A stretch of 63,324 bases of DNA, from assembly GCA_017303655.1 (NCBI GenBank), contig JAFLCE010000012.1:1-63324 (forward strand). Reading direction: 5' to 3'. How positions within the stretch are numbered: position 1 is the stretch's first letter; each line of letters starts with the position of its first letter. Shown here piece after piece: positions 42,701 through 49,105 of the stretch. This DNA is from Anaerolineae bacterium (lineage in GTDB: Bacteria; Chloroflexota; Anaerolineae; Anaerolineales; Villigracilaceae). The notes below the pieces were generated by a model. The model was not told the origin of the DNA and made no database searches. It saw nothing but the letters and a program-made list of their open reading frames with translations. A program made the translations under genes and the position numbers.

Positions 42701-43774
42701 GTATTGGGAGGAATAGCAAACATTTACTTGCATAAAAACGATTGGGAGCAAGCCGAAAAATTATTGCTTGAAGCGTTTGAAATAACTAAAGCGATTGGTA
42801 AGCCGCCCGCTTTTGAACTTGTAAAACTTGGACAAGTTTCTCAAGCACGGGGGGATAAAGAAACCGCCTTATCACGTTATCGTGAAGGTCTAGCTATTTT
42901 TGAAAAAATGGGAATGCCCGAAGCCCAGCAAGTGCGTGAAATGATTGCTGAACTCGAAGGCGGCGCGGTCGCCAACGATGACCCATTGGCACAAGTCCTC
43001 GCGCAGGCGCGGGAGGCAAGTCAGCGCGGTGATGTGCAGTCGGCGATCCAATATCAAGAGCAGGCGGTGTCCCTGGCAAGAGAAAGAGAAAGTAGTAAAT
43101 CGGGAATAGAGAATAGTCAAACGCTTTTTGTGCAGATGGTCAATCTTGCCCAATTTTATGCAATGGCAGAACGGTTTGATGACGCAATCGCACTGATGAA
43201 CGATTCTCTTAAGTTAGGCGAAAGTTTGAATCATCCCGAATTAGATACCGTACGCCAAATGGACGAGGCTATAAAGCGCCTCGCATCTATGACGCCCGAA
43301 GAACGAGAACAAGCCCGCGCTCCTGAAAGTAGGGGAGGGGAGCAGGAAGATGGTTTTGAAACCCAATTACAGGCGCAATTGGCTCAACTTCCGCCAGAAA
43401 AACGCGCCGAAGCCGAAGCGCAAATCCGCAAGGCGTATGCGGAATTCCAGCGCATGAGTCCCGAAGAACAAGCCAGAGCGCTTCAAATTGCCAATGACCA
43501 AAGCAATCGGGCACAGATTGATAATGCTGCCTATAAAGCGCGCGATGCTGGGCTGGCATTTGTCCGCAAGCAGGCGCCCAAACGTGATGTACTTCAAATG
43601 CTGGAGGGCACTTCAAAGCAAATAAAAGCTGGCGAGTCCGCTGGTTCAGCGTGGCTTGAAGTCGCCGCGTTGTGTGATGCGTTGGTTGCGTTGATTCGAG
43701 AGGAATCCATTCCGCCTGTGCCTGCCGCGTATGCGGGTCATTTCTCGGCGGTACAGAGTGAAATTAAGAAGTGA
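39701..43774 (+). CDS. CHAT protease - STAND NTPase - TPR protein
   Basis: 1357 residues. CHAT caspase-like protease domain (about 140-310) with catalytic His188 (LHLSCHG) and Cys235 (ILSACKT). Then a STAND/NB-ARC ATPase: LGRNREL (about 350), Walker A GTGGMGKT (about 375-382), Walker B LWLFDNYE (about 447-454), LLTSREQP sensor (about 488) and HPLAIALLAGEY (GLPLA-like). A winged-helix-like linker, about seven TPRs (about 800-1070) and a Glu/Gln/Arg-rich helical C-terminus follow. Family logic: TPRs sense, STAND oligomerises, CHAT cleaves a target. ATG has AAGGGG about 9 nt upstream. It heads an operon with a zinc ribbon and a three-TM protein. An inserted palindrome encodes residues about 104-115. 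Confidence 0.93.
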   Translation: MAITLKLREEEGQLVVSFDNQIVKTTLGQIPAIDRLQADPFTNGQVLIAALGGDEMLKRLADDPDNLILLDCDDKADAFAWEFATLPDRQFLCVKAGMLRVVQKTSEVFKTSDVLTLNFIALAADPLVNQDGSVRDGYRLDLDNEMKAIRETLRSCGKNLEAKRIPPTREELYKALRKGPAILHLSCHGNVVPTEYGPMAMLVLEKNDGSIDAFLGSDLMNTKRGILRMVILSACKTATGTEANLAHALALNGVPMTIGMQGSIDDRLSDDFATALYDSLFQGFTFGEALQQARQNIARSTRDVGLPVGYVSANGWSEAFPIQQGTPSVGGLGKPGESALGGEIQPPRPLLGRNRELHQIAKHFASGGKVITVAGTGGMGKTALAAAFAERFAWMWTRGVSGYSFANEVNAVNFRYALMRALFGGDGAQKGASLSESQQREEILRAAREWNGLWLFDNYESIIQGIQENQPEAESIHRLIADLANGDADMLLTSREQPAGLKNERLFPDGNHALHGLGDEAGMELFFQHSVKAKEDARAHVDFALAVQHAADGHPLAIALLAGEYDVSAVPMQAFLGNWQDELASARRGGLAGHHATFTIAFERSYAHLSKDLQEKLALLSIFPFPFFAHGAIMIWDGSLLLPDGEEEIDAKVNAAHQTLSEFTRRSLLEVDANYMDKTPATYRFQPALRQEAARRLDSALMESQKVGYAAYGAWLANLGYGDIHSDIALNHVVRLSMDAMEKATDTLQGAERLWHIRRLAWLKNVWGETRVAFDLLNSAISETPPDAQTDPESAKVESSLRFELAHIYMTHGNLNRALALLRESLLLADQLGNIRSKASSLHAMSQIFLINGDLDRALEFSQESLQLSEQLSDKREIGARLHQMARIFVERGDLDHALELYQKNVKVLEELGDKDAEAVSLYSMADVYVRRGEFNQALKFYEQSLLLLNKLGDKKNKAKALGNMANALFFSGDLEKAISYYQESLQLLEELDSKEDKEAVLGGIANIYLHKNDWEQAEKLLLEAFEITKAIGKPPAFELVKLGQVSQARGDKETALSRYREGLAIFEKMGMPEAQQVREMIAELEGGAVANDDPLAQVLAQAREASQRGDVQSAIQYQEQAVSLARERESSKSGIENSQTLFVQMVNLAQFYAMAERFDDAIALMNDSLKLGESLNHPELDTVRQMDEAIKRLASMTPEEREQARAPESRGGEQEDGFETQLQAQLAQLPPEKRAEAEAQIRKAYAEFQRMSPEEQARALQIANDQSNRAQIDNAAYKARDAGLAFVRKQAPKRDVLQMLEGTSKQIKAGESAGSAWLEVAALCDALVALIREESIPPVPAAYAGHFSAVQSEIKK
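40010..40044. repeat. Perfect 35-bp palindrome inside the CHAT gene
   Basis: Arms AAGACATCCGAAGTCTT (40010-40026) and AAGACTTCGGATGTCTT (40028-40044) around a single T. It is read in frame as KTSEVFKTSDVL, lying in the segment before the CHAT core. It looks like a mobile palindromic element inserted without breaking the gene. Confidence 0.85.
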
Positions 43775-43779
43775 GTAAC

Positions 43780-43826
43780 GTGGTCTCGATACGCCCCGCA
43801 AAAAACACGCGGGACTACTCGACCAC
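43780..43826. repeat. Dispersed palindromic element, copy B
   Basis: Begins GTGGTCTCGATACG and ends ACTACTCGACCAC (inverted ends GTGGTC/GACCAC) with an inner CCCGC/GCGGG hairpin. It shares its ends with copy A at 35915-35959. It fills most of the gap between the CHAT gene and the zinc-ribbon gene. Confidence 0.75.
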
Positions 43827-43853
43827 CATTAGGAAACGAAGAGAGGATAAAAC

Positions 43854-44042
43854 ATGAGTGAGAAAATCAAGATCACCTGTCCGCGCTGCGGGCATGAATG
43901 GGAGAAATCCCTGTCGGAGTTGGAAATCGATCAAACTATTTATCGCGAAATAAATAAAAAACCTAATGTAAAGGTTGTAAAGTATCGTGCGATTTGTCCA
44001 AATGATGGCACGTATGTCATTATCGAAGTTCAGGAGGATTAG
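43854..44042 (+). CDS. Zinc-ribbon miniprotein, 62 residues
   Basis: N-terminal CPRCGHEW and a later single Cys in AICPNDGTYVIIEV. With only three cysteines, a complete four-Cys ribbon would need His14 (in CGHEW) or a partner chain. GAGAGG lies 7-12 nt before the ATG. It follows the CHAT-STAND gene across the repeat and is 3 nt ahead of the membrane protein gene, whose AGGAGG lies in its last codons. Function unknown; probably an adaptor or nucleic-acid/protein-binding partner in the same operon. Confidence 0.8.
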   Translation: MSEKIKITCPRCGHEWEKSLSELEIDQTIYREINKKPNVKVVKYRAICPNDGTYVIIEVQED

Positions 44043-44045
44043 TCC

Positions 44046-44489
44046 ATGCCTAAAGTGCTGTCCATCCGTGAAGAAACCAGCGAAGAAAAGAAATTGCGCG
44101 AGTGGTTTGAAACGCAGGCGCTTGAGTCCCCGAAGAATTTGGAAGAAGCCGCGCGGCTGTTGATTGGTCTGGTCACTGGCTTGCTGGGAGCGCTGTTCGG
44201 CGTGTTGACCGTCTCTGCTGAGACATTGCCTGCGTACCTGTCATTGTCCGCTGTAAAATGGTGCGGCATTCTGGCAGTTGTGTTGTGGCTACTGTCATTA
44301 TTATGTGCGCTGGTCGTTGTCACTCCGCGCAGATGGCAGTCCGATGCGGGCAAGCCTGAAACACAGAGTCAAGTATTCAAAGATCTGCTGAGTTACAAGT
44401 CCCGCTGGCTAAGGGATGCAGTCTTACTGTTTGGCGGGGGTGTCATTGCACTAGGAATTGTTCTGGTTGTGGCACTTACAAGCATGTAG
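44046..44489 (+). CDS. Small membrane protein with three TM helices
   Basis: 147 residues. An acidic, charged cytosolic N-terminus (about 1-38), two hydrophobic helices (about 39-62 and 72-97), a cytosolic loop with basic residues (RRWQSDAG) and a third helix (about 124-145). No signal peptide or known domain. AGGAGG lies 8 nt before the ATG. As the last gene behind a CHAT-STAND protein it is a candidate protease target or membrane effector, which is inference from context only. 42 nt follow before the next gene, which has its own promoter. Confidence 0.8.
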   Translation: MPKVLSIREETSEEKKLREWFETQALESPKNLEEAARLLIGLVTGLLGALFGVLTVSAETLPAYLSLSAVKWCGILAVVLWLLSLLCALVVVTPRRWQSDAGKPETQSQVFKDLLSYKSRWLRDAVLLFGGGVIALGIVLVVALTSM

Positions 44490-44519
44490 TCCTCTAATGA
44501 TGCCGAAGATAGGCAGGGT

Positions 44520-44525
44520 TATAAT
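44520..44525 (+). promoter_or_regulatory. Leaderless-type -10 of the NMN adenylyltransferase gene
   Basis: TATAAT, then CGGCAA (6 nt), then ATG 44532. No Shine-Dalgarno sequence. Confidence 0.72.
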
Positions 44526-44531
44526 CGGCAA

Positions 44532-45077
44532 ATGCAATTCAATCGCATGGCCATGGTTGCCCGCTGGAAGCCCGTGCATTTGGGCCAGGCTGCGGTCTTG
44601 CGTGCCTTGTGTAGTGGGGCAGGGCAGGTGCTCATCGGCGTCGGCTCGTCCAACCGTTACAACCTCCGCAATCCCTTCACCTTTGAAGAAACCGAGTCCA
44701 TGCTGCGGTTGACCCTCGCCGAGCATAGCAATTACGAGATCATGCCCGTGCCCGATCTGGATGATGGTCCGCGTTGGCGTGTGATGGTGAAGGAACTCTT
44801 TGGCGAGTTGGATGCCTTCGTGACGGATAACCCTTACGTGGTGAATCTGATGAAGGACGACTACCGCCTCATGCGACCCGTAGACTGGCTCGACCCATTG
44901 GAGCATCTCCGCATCGACGGAACCACCGTCCGCGTGCTGATGGCAAAAGGGCAGGGCTGGCAAGACTGGGTCCCAGAACGAGTCGCGCAGTACATCCAAG
45001 AGAATCATTTAGACGAGCGTTTCCGCCGCGAATTCGGGTTGGAGACGTTGGCGATGCAATCCGTTATCAAAAAATAA
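44532..45077 (+). CDS. Nicotinamide-nucleotide adenylyltransferase-like (NadM type)
   Basis: 181-residue nucleotidyltransferase of the HxGH superfamily, size and layout of archaeal-type NadM, which makes NAD+ from NMN and ATP. The N-terminal strand MAMVARWKPVHLGQ has His16, but the second His of the HxGH motif is Gln19. The C-terminal substrate motif reads IDGTTVRVLMAKG in place of ISGTxIR. The pathway fit is good: NAD synthetase lies 2.5 kb downstream on the same strand. If the Gln substitution matters, activity may differ (another nucleotide or weak activity). It is 10 nt upstream of the VWA gene, so co-transcribed with it. Confidence 0.82.
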   Translation: MQFNRMAMVARWKPVHLGQAAVLRALCSGAGQVLIGVGSSNRYNLRNPFTFEETESMLRLTLAEHSNYEIMPVPDLDDGPRWRVMVKELFGELDAFVTDNPYVVNLMKDDYRLMRPVDWLDPLEHLRIDGTTVRVLMAKGQGWQDWVPERVAQYIQENHLDERFRREFGLETLAMQSVIKK

Positions 45078-45087
45078 AGGAGACATT

Positions 45088-46047
45088 ATGTATTCATGGG
45101 ATGAAGACACCAGCGCGTGGTACGGTTCGGCAAAGTATGCCTATTCGCCTGCGGCAGCACCCGCCCGCGCCGACTCTGCCGAGCGCGCCAAGGCGGCGGG
45201 TCCGCGCACGTATAAGGGACGCAGCGGACCGAACGAAAAGATCATCGACGCGAAAAAGAGCATCAGCACGCAGTCGAAGAATCCGCTGATCGTGGCTATC
45301 GATGTCACCGGCTCAATGGCGAACTGGCCCTTTGAAATATTTGACCGTCTGCCTTTGCTATACAACACCCTCGCACAATACCGCCCAGATGTAGAAATTT
45401 GCTTTGCCGCCATCGGCGATGCAGGTGTGGACCAGTGGCCCATGCAGGTCACATCCTTTGCGAGCGGCTTCGACCTTGAACAATTACTCGGCTCACTCTA
45501 CGGCGAAGGCGGCGGCGGGGACGCACCCGAGTCGTATGGCTTGTTCGCACATTGGGTCAACACCCACGTAGAAATTCCAAACGCTGAAGAACCTCCGTTC
45601 CTGATCGTCTTCGGCGATATCACCATGCACCCAAAGATCTCGGGCAAACAGATCGAGCACTATCTCGGTGACAAATCGGGCGACCTTGACGCCATCAAAG
45701 AATGGCAGAAGTTGACCCAAACCTGGAATACCTGGTTCCTGCGCCGCCCGACTGGCAAAAAAGGTGACCAGGTCGATGACCAGTGGGGCAAGGCGATTGG
45801 TCCGCAAAAGATATTCCATATTGAAGACGAACAACGCGCCGTCGATTACGCCATGGGACTCGTCGCTCGTTCCTGGGGTTACTTCGGTGACTTCCAAAAT
45901 AATATGCGCGCCCGGCAAGACGAGAACAAGGTCAAGCAGATCAGCAAGCCGATCGAGATGATCTGTCCACGCTGCGGTGCGCCCATTCCGGTCAATGCCG
46001 ATGGGATGTTCAAATGCGGCTTCTGCGGCACGACGTTGAAATTGTAA
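45088..46047 (+). CDS. VWA-domain protein with C-terminal zinc ribbon
   Basis: 319 residues. A Tyr/Ala-rich N-terminus (about 1-50), a VWA-like domain with the MIDAS motif DVTGSMANW (about 72-80) and GEGGGGDAPESYG, and a C-terminal zinc ribbon CPRCGAPIPV...CGFCG (about 290-315). No membrane segment. It probably binds protein partners through a metal site; no partner ATPase (MoxR type) is adjacent. AAAGGAGA lies 7 nt before the ATG. It is followed by a hairpin repeat, then the pyruvate-kinase-like gene. Confidence 0.88.
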   Translation: MYSWDEDTSAWYGSAKYAYSPAAAPARADSAERAKAAGPRTYKGRSGPNEKIIDAKKSISTQSKNPLIVAIDVTGSMANWPFEIFDRLPLLYNTLAQYRPDVEICFAAIGDAGVDQWPMQVTSFASGFDLEQLLGSLYGEGGGGDAPESYGLFAHWVNTHVEIPNAEEPPFLIVFGDITMHPKISGKQIEHYLGDKSGDLDAIKEWQKLTQTWNTWFLRRPTGKKGDQVDDQWGKAIGPQKIFHIEDEQRAVDYAMGLVARSWGYFGDFQNNMRARQDENKVKQISKPIEMICPRCGAPIPVNADGMFKCGFCGTTLKL

Positions 46048-46053
46048 ATGTAT

Positions 46054-46082
46054 GTAGGGGCGCAGCAATGCTGCGCCCCTAC
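46054..46082. repeat. GTAGGGGCGC palindromic repeat, copy 1
   Basis: Arms GTAGGGGCGCAGC and GCTGCGCCCCTAC (13 bp, perfect) around AAT. It ends 8 nt before the next start codon. Its sequence is the exact reverse complement of copy 3 (58223-58251). Confidence 0.92.
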
Positions 46083-46090
46083 GATTAACC

Positions 46091-46975
46091 ATGAAAATCT
46101 CCGCAATCGTCACCATTCCACCATACGCTTCGTTCATAGACGAAGTTGTTGCGCATCCCATCGTCAGCGGGTTGCGCTTGAATACGGTCATGCCACTACG
46201 CGAGAGTCCGCGTGAGCTGTTGGAGCGCCTTGCAGAATACAGGCAACCAGTCTGGGTGGATTTGAAGGGACGTCAACTGCGGGTGACAGAGCCGGCATTG
46301 CCACCCTTCACTGAAGTAAAGTTGAGCCACGCCATTCGAGTGCAGACTCCAGTAGATGCGTATTTCTCCGACGGTAACGAACGTGTCCGTGTGGCAGCTG
46401 TAGATGGCAAACGCCTGATCCTTGAAGACGGTCCACGCCGCATGGTCGGACCTGGTGAGTCAGTTAACATCATTCATCCGTCCCTGCAAATTGAAGGCAC
46501 ACTTACCGAGACAGATCGCGCCTATCTCGCCGCCATGAAGGAACTGGGACTCACCAAGGTGATGCTCTCGTATGTTGAGTCAACTTCAGATGCGGAAGAA
46601 GTGAATAGCCTGCTGCCCAATGCCGAAGTAGTCTTGAAGATCGAAACCCAAAAAGGCTTGGAGTTTGCCCGCCGCGAGAAATACAAACACGGTCAACTCA
46701 TGGCGGCACGCGGCGATTTGTATGTGGAAGTGCTGCATCCGCACAAGATCATCCCTGCTTTGAAAGACATCATCCAAGCCGATCCGCAAGCCATCGTCGC
46801 CAGCCGCATTTTGGATTCACTGGCATGGACGTCCGTGCCCGTCAGCGCCGACATCAGCGACGTGGCTTTTTTGATGGAGATTGGTTATCGCACCTTCATG
46901 CTCGGCGATCAGGTTTGTATGAAGCACGATAGTGTGATGGAAGCGTTGAATTTGTTGTGGGAAATGGGAAAGTAG
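46091..46975 (+). CDS. Pyruvate-kinase-like protein
   Basis: 294 residues, much shorter than pyruvate kinase (about 470). Recognisable barrel motifs: PVWVDLKGRQLRV (cf. DLKGPEIR), VVLKIETQKGLEFA (cf. KIEN-EG), MAARGDLYVEV (cf. ARGDLGVE) and IVASRILDSL. A small beta-domain-like insertion lies at about 75-125. The C-terminal regulatory domain is absent. It may be a family member with another substrate; the reaction is unproven. No ribosome site is seen; the start is 8 nt after a hairpin repeat. Its TAG stop lies inside the next repeat copy. Confidence 0.8.
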   Translation: MKISAIVTIPPYASFIDEVVAHPIVSGLRLNTVMPLRESPRELLERLAEYRQPVWVDLKGRQLRVTEPALPPFTEVKLSHAIRVQTPVDAYFSDGNERVRVAAVDGKRLILEDGPRRMVGPGESVNIIHPSLQIEGTLTETDRAYLAAMKELGLTKVMLSYVESTSDAEEVNSLLPNAEVVLKIETQKGLEFARREKYKHGQLMAARGDLYVEVLHPHKIIPALKDIIQADPQAIVASRILDSLAWTSVPVSADISDVAFLMEIGYRTFMLGDQVCMKHDSVMEALNLLWEMGK

Positions 46976-46998
46976 GGGCGCGGTAACCGCGCCCCTAC
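46972..46998. repeat. GTAGGGGCGC palindromic repeat, copy 2
   Basis: Arms GTAGGGGCGCGGT and ACCGCGCCCCTAC (13 bp, perfect) around one A. Provides the stop codon TAG of the upstream gene and ends 7 nt before the nadE start. Confidence 0.92.
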
Positions 46999-47005
46999 AA
47001 TTAAT

Positions 47006-48520
47006 ATGAAACTAGCAATCGCACAGATCAATACAACCATTGGTGATTTAACCGGGAATATTCGCCGCATATTAGATGCTGCCGAGAAAGTACGCAACGC
47101 AAATCTAATCGTCTTTCCCGAAATGACCGTGCCGGGATATCCTCCGCGCGACATGTTGTATGACGCCTCGTTCGTCGAAGCGGTTCAAGCCGCGACATTA
47201 GACCTGGCTCTCCAAGCCAAAGCTTTACCGCCGCTGTTGGTGGGATCGTTCGCACCCTCGGGGGAAAGGCATTATCAGCATCCGTCTTTGCATAATATTG
47301 TCTATCTAATGAAAGACGGCGAGATGCAAATTGCGCAGGTCAAGCAATTATTACCCGTCTATGACGTGTTCTATGAGCCGCGCTGGTTCGTGCCTGGTAA
47401 GAAGACTCTGCCTCCGATAGAGATCGCTGGAGAAAAGATCGGTGTGCTCGTCTGCGAAGACATGTGGGACGAGGAATATCAAGTCCATCCGGGCGTAGAC
47501 TTGAAAGCGATGGGTGCGGAGATGCTGGTATGTATGTCCGCTTCGCCGTACCGCAAGGGAGGAGGGGAGGGGAGACAGTATCATGCCAAACGGCAAGGCT
47601 TGCCACTTGTATTTGTCAACCTCGTCGGCGCGACAGATGAGTTGATCTTTGATGGTGGGAGTTTTGTGCTGGATGGGGAGAAGTTGAGGATGTTTGAGGA
47701 GGAAGTTAGGGCGGTGGAGTTGGAGGGGAAGGAAAGAGGAAAGAAGAAAGAAGATGATGGCGAGGAAGAACTTTTCCGAGCCCTCACGTTAGGCGTGCGT
47801 GACTTCGCGCGCAAGAACGGAATGAAGCAGGCGTTCATTGGTTTATCTGGCGGCATTGATTCGTCGGTGGCGGCGGTGATCGCGGTGGAAGCGTTGGGTC
47901 AGGAAAACGTGACCGGTGTTGCCATCCCTTCGCGCTTTACTGATGAACGGTCCACGGAGTCTGCAAAGGAGTTGGCACGGAATTTGGGGATTAAGTTTGA
48001 GCAGGTCTCATTGGAGAAAATGCACGCAGCGACAGAGCAAGCCTTGGGCGCGGAAAGAAGCGGGGGAATCTCGGGAGAGAACATTCAAGCGCGGCTGAGG
48101 ATGATCCTCTTGATGAGTTACGTCAACAGCGGCGGTGGTTTCCTTATCAATACGAGTAATAAGACTGAGTTGACGTTGGGGTATTCAACCTTGTATGGCG
48201 ATATGGCAGGGGCGATTAGCCCGTTGGGGGATGTGACGAAGGTGGAGGTATACGCGTTGGCGAAATGGATTAACGTTGAGCGAGATATTATCTCACCTTA
48301 CGTGATGACTCGCATGCCGACTGCGGAGTTACGCGCAGGACAGGTGGACCCGTTCGATTATGATGCCGTGTCGCCGCAAGCAGAGGCGATGGTGTTAGCG
48401 GATGAGTCGAATGCGATGATGCGGGCGAGCGAGCACAAACGCTGGCAGATGGGCGTAGTGCTGAAGGTCAGCGAACGCGCATTTGGGCGTGGACGGATGA
48501 TGCCAATCACGCGGAAGTAG
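47006..48520 (+). CDS. nadE: Glutamine-dependent NAD(+) synthetase
   Basis: 504 residues. N-terminal nitrilase-type glutaminase with the Glu-Lys-Cys triad (VFPEMTVPGYPPRDM, VKQLLPVYDVFYEPR, VLVCEDMWDEE) and a C-terminal ATP pyrophosphatase domain with the P-loop LSGGIDSSVAAV (about 277-288) and NTSNKTELTLGYSTLYGDM. It converts deamido-NAD+ to NAD+ using ATP and glutamine-derived ammonia through an inner tunnel. A charged, low-complexity linker (about 225-252; Glu/Lys-rich) joins the domains. No ribosome site; a hairpin repeat lies 7 nt upstream. With the NadM-like gene it covers the last two steps of NAD+ synthesis. Confidence 0.96.
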   Translation: MKLAIAQINTTIGDLTGNIRRILDAAEKVRNANLIVFPEMTVPGYPPRDMLYDASFVEAVQAATLDLALQAKALPPLLVGSFAPSGERHYQHPSLHNIVYLMKDGEMQIAQVKQLLPVYDVFYEPRWFVPGKKTLPPIEIAGEKIGVLVCEDMWDEEYQVHPGVDLKAMGAEMLVCMSASPYRKGGGEGRQYHAKRQGLPLVFVNLVGATDELIFDGGSFVLDGEKLRMFEEEVRAVELEGKERGKKKEDDGEEELFRALTLGVRDFARKNGMKQAFIGLSGGIDSSVAAVIAVEALGQENVTGVAIPSRFTDERSTESAKELARNLGIKFEQVSLEKMHAATEQALGAERSGGISGENIQARLRMILLMSYVNSGGGFLINTSNKTELTLGYSTLYGDMAGAISPLGDVTKVEVYALAKWINVERDIISPYVMTRMPTAELRAGQVDPFDYDAVSPQAEAMVLADESNAMMRASEHKRWQMGVVLKVSERAFGRGRMMPITRK

Positions 48521-48536
48521 GGACGGGGAGTTAAGA

Positions 48537-48764
48537 CTATTTGAGGGCTTCACGCACAGCGATGATAAAGCGCGGAGGTTTATCGTATTCGCGGACACCT
48601 TCAATATAAGCGGCGCACTCATTTAATAAGATCAAAAGATATTCAATGGATTCGGCACCTTCGCGCATATCCTGCTGAATGGATGGGTCAAATTGCTTGA
48701 CCTTCTCAGAGCCTTCAAGAAGTTTTTTGGCAGCCAGGCGGGGTGTGGGCGTTTTGTTAGACAT
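48537..48764 (-). CDS. Small hypothetical protein, 75 residues
   Basis: Soluble, helical, no known domain; it has an acidic middle (QQDMREGAESIEYLLILLNE). ATG 48764 has AGAGGT about 7 nt upstream; the frame extends to 48851 without a ribosome site. Convergent to nadE with a 16-nt gap and no clear terminator between them. Unknown function. Confidence 0.65.
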   Translation of the reverse strand: MSNKTPTPRLAAKKLLEGSEKVKQFDPSIQQDMREGAESIEYLLILLNECAAYIEGVREYDKPPRFIIAVREALK

Positions 48765-49040
48765 TCGAATACCTCTTTTGTGATCAATGTATGACGTGCC
48801 TCTGAACAGATTTTTACCAGTATATAAGTAAATATGGGCATTTGCAAGCACGTCACGCGTGAGGTGGGGGAGAGAAGGTGTAAATGCAAAATGATGAATG
48901 TGGGTTGATGAATTCGGCGTTAGATTGCGAGCGGGTTCCCTATGTCTGTGTAAAATGCATTTGCCAAATTTGCCATGTAGATTTCTGTGTGGGGGAGCCG
49001 GGGAAGTCCATTTATGAGGCTAGTTTATATTTTACTCTTT
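48765..49040. other. Intergenic stretch without a gene
   Basis: 276 nt between divergent genes. It holds one imperfect palindrome (48849-48866, around CACGCGTG) and AT-rich segments that probably carry the promoter of the 75-residue gene. A 63-codon frame at 48884-49075 is not credible because it runs through the dif-like palindrome and the recombinase promoter. Confidence 0.6.
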
Positions 49041-49072
49041 ATGGTTTCGATAAGTATTATTATCGAAACCAT
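49041..49072. other. dif: dif-like recombination site (candidate)
   Basis: A perfect 32-bp inverted repeat: arms ATGGTTTCGATAA and TTATCGAAACCAT around the 6-bp spacer GTATTA. The inner 28 bp (49043-49070) has exactly the 11-6-11 layout of bacterial dif; the inner arm ends ATAA and TTAT match the XerC and XerD half-sites of E. coli dif, as does GGT at the left end. It stands 34 nt before a XerC/D-like recombinase gene and touches its -35 box. Alternative reading: an operator for a dimeric repressor. Confidence 0.65.
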
Positions 49073-49099
49073 TGACAGGAAGAAAGAAATTCGTATAAT
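49072..49099 (+). promoter_or_regulatory. Leaderless-type promoter of the recombinase gene
   Basis: TTGACA (49072-49077), 16-nt spacer, TATAAT (49094-49099), 6 nt (GAAGGC) to ATG 49106. The -35 shares its first base with the palindrome 49041-49072, so protein bound there should block transcription. Confidence 0.85.
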
Positions 49100-49105
49100 G
49101 AAGGC

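Noticed and set aside
44451-45008. 185-codon minus-strand frame opposite the NadM-like gene
   Set aside because: Shadow; the His-rich product results from antisense reading and no initiation signals are present.
45493-46191. 232-codon minus-strand frame opposite the VWA gene
   Set aside because: Antisense shadow covering the MIDAS and zinc-ribbon coding region and a repeat; no start signals.
48884-49075. 63-codon frame before the recombinase
   Set aside because: It runs through the dif-like palindrome and promoter, has no ribosome site and an odd Cys/Tyr-rich composition.
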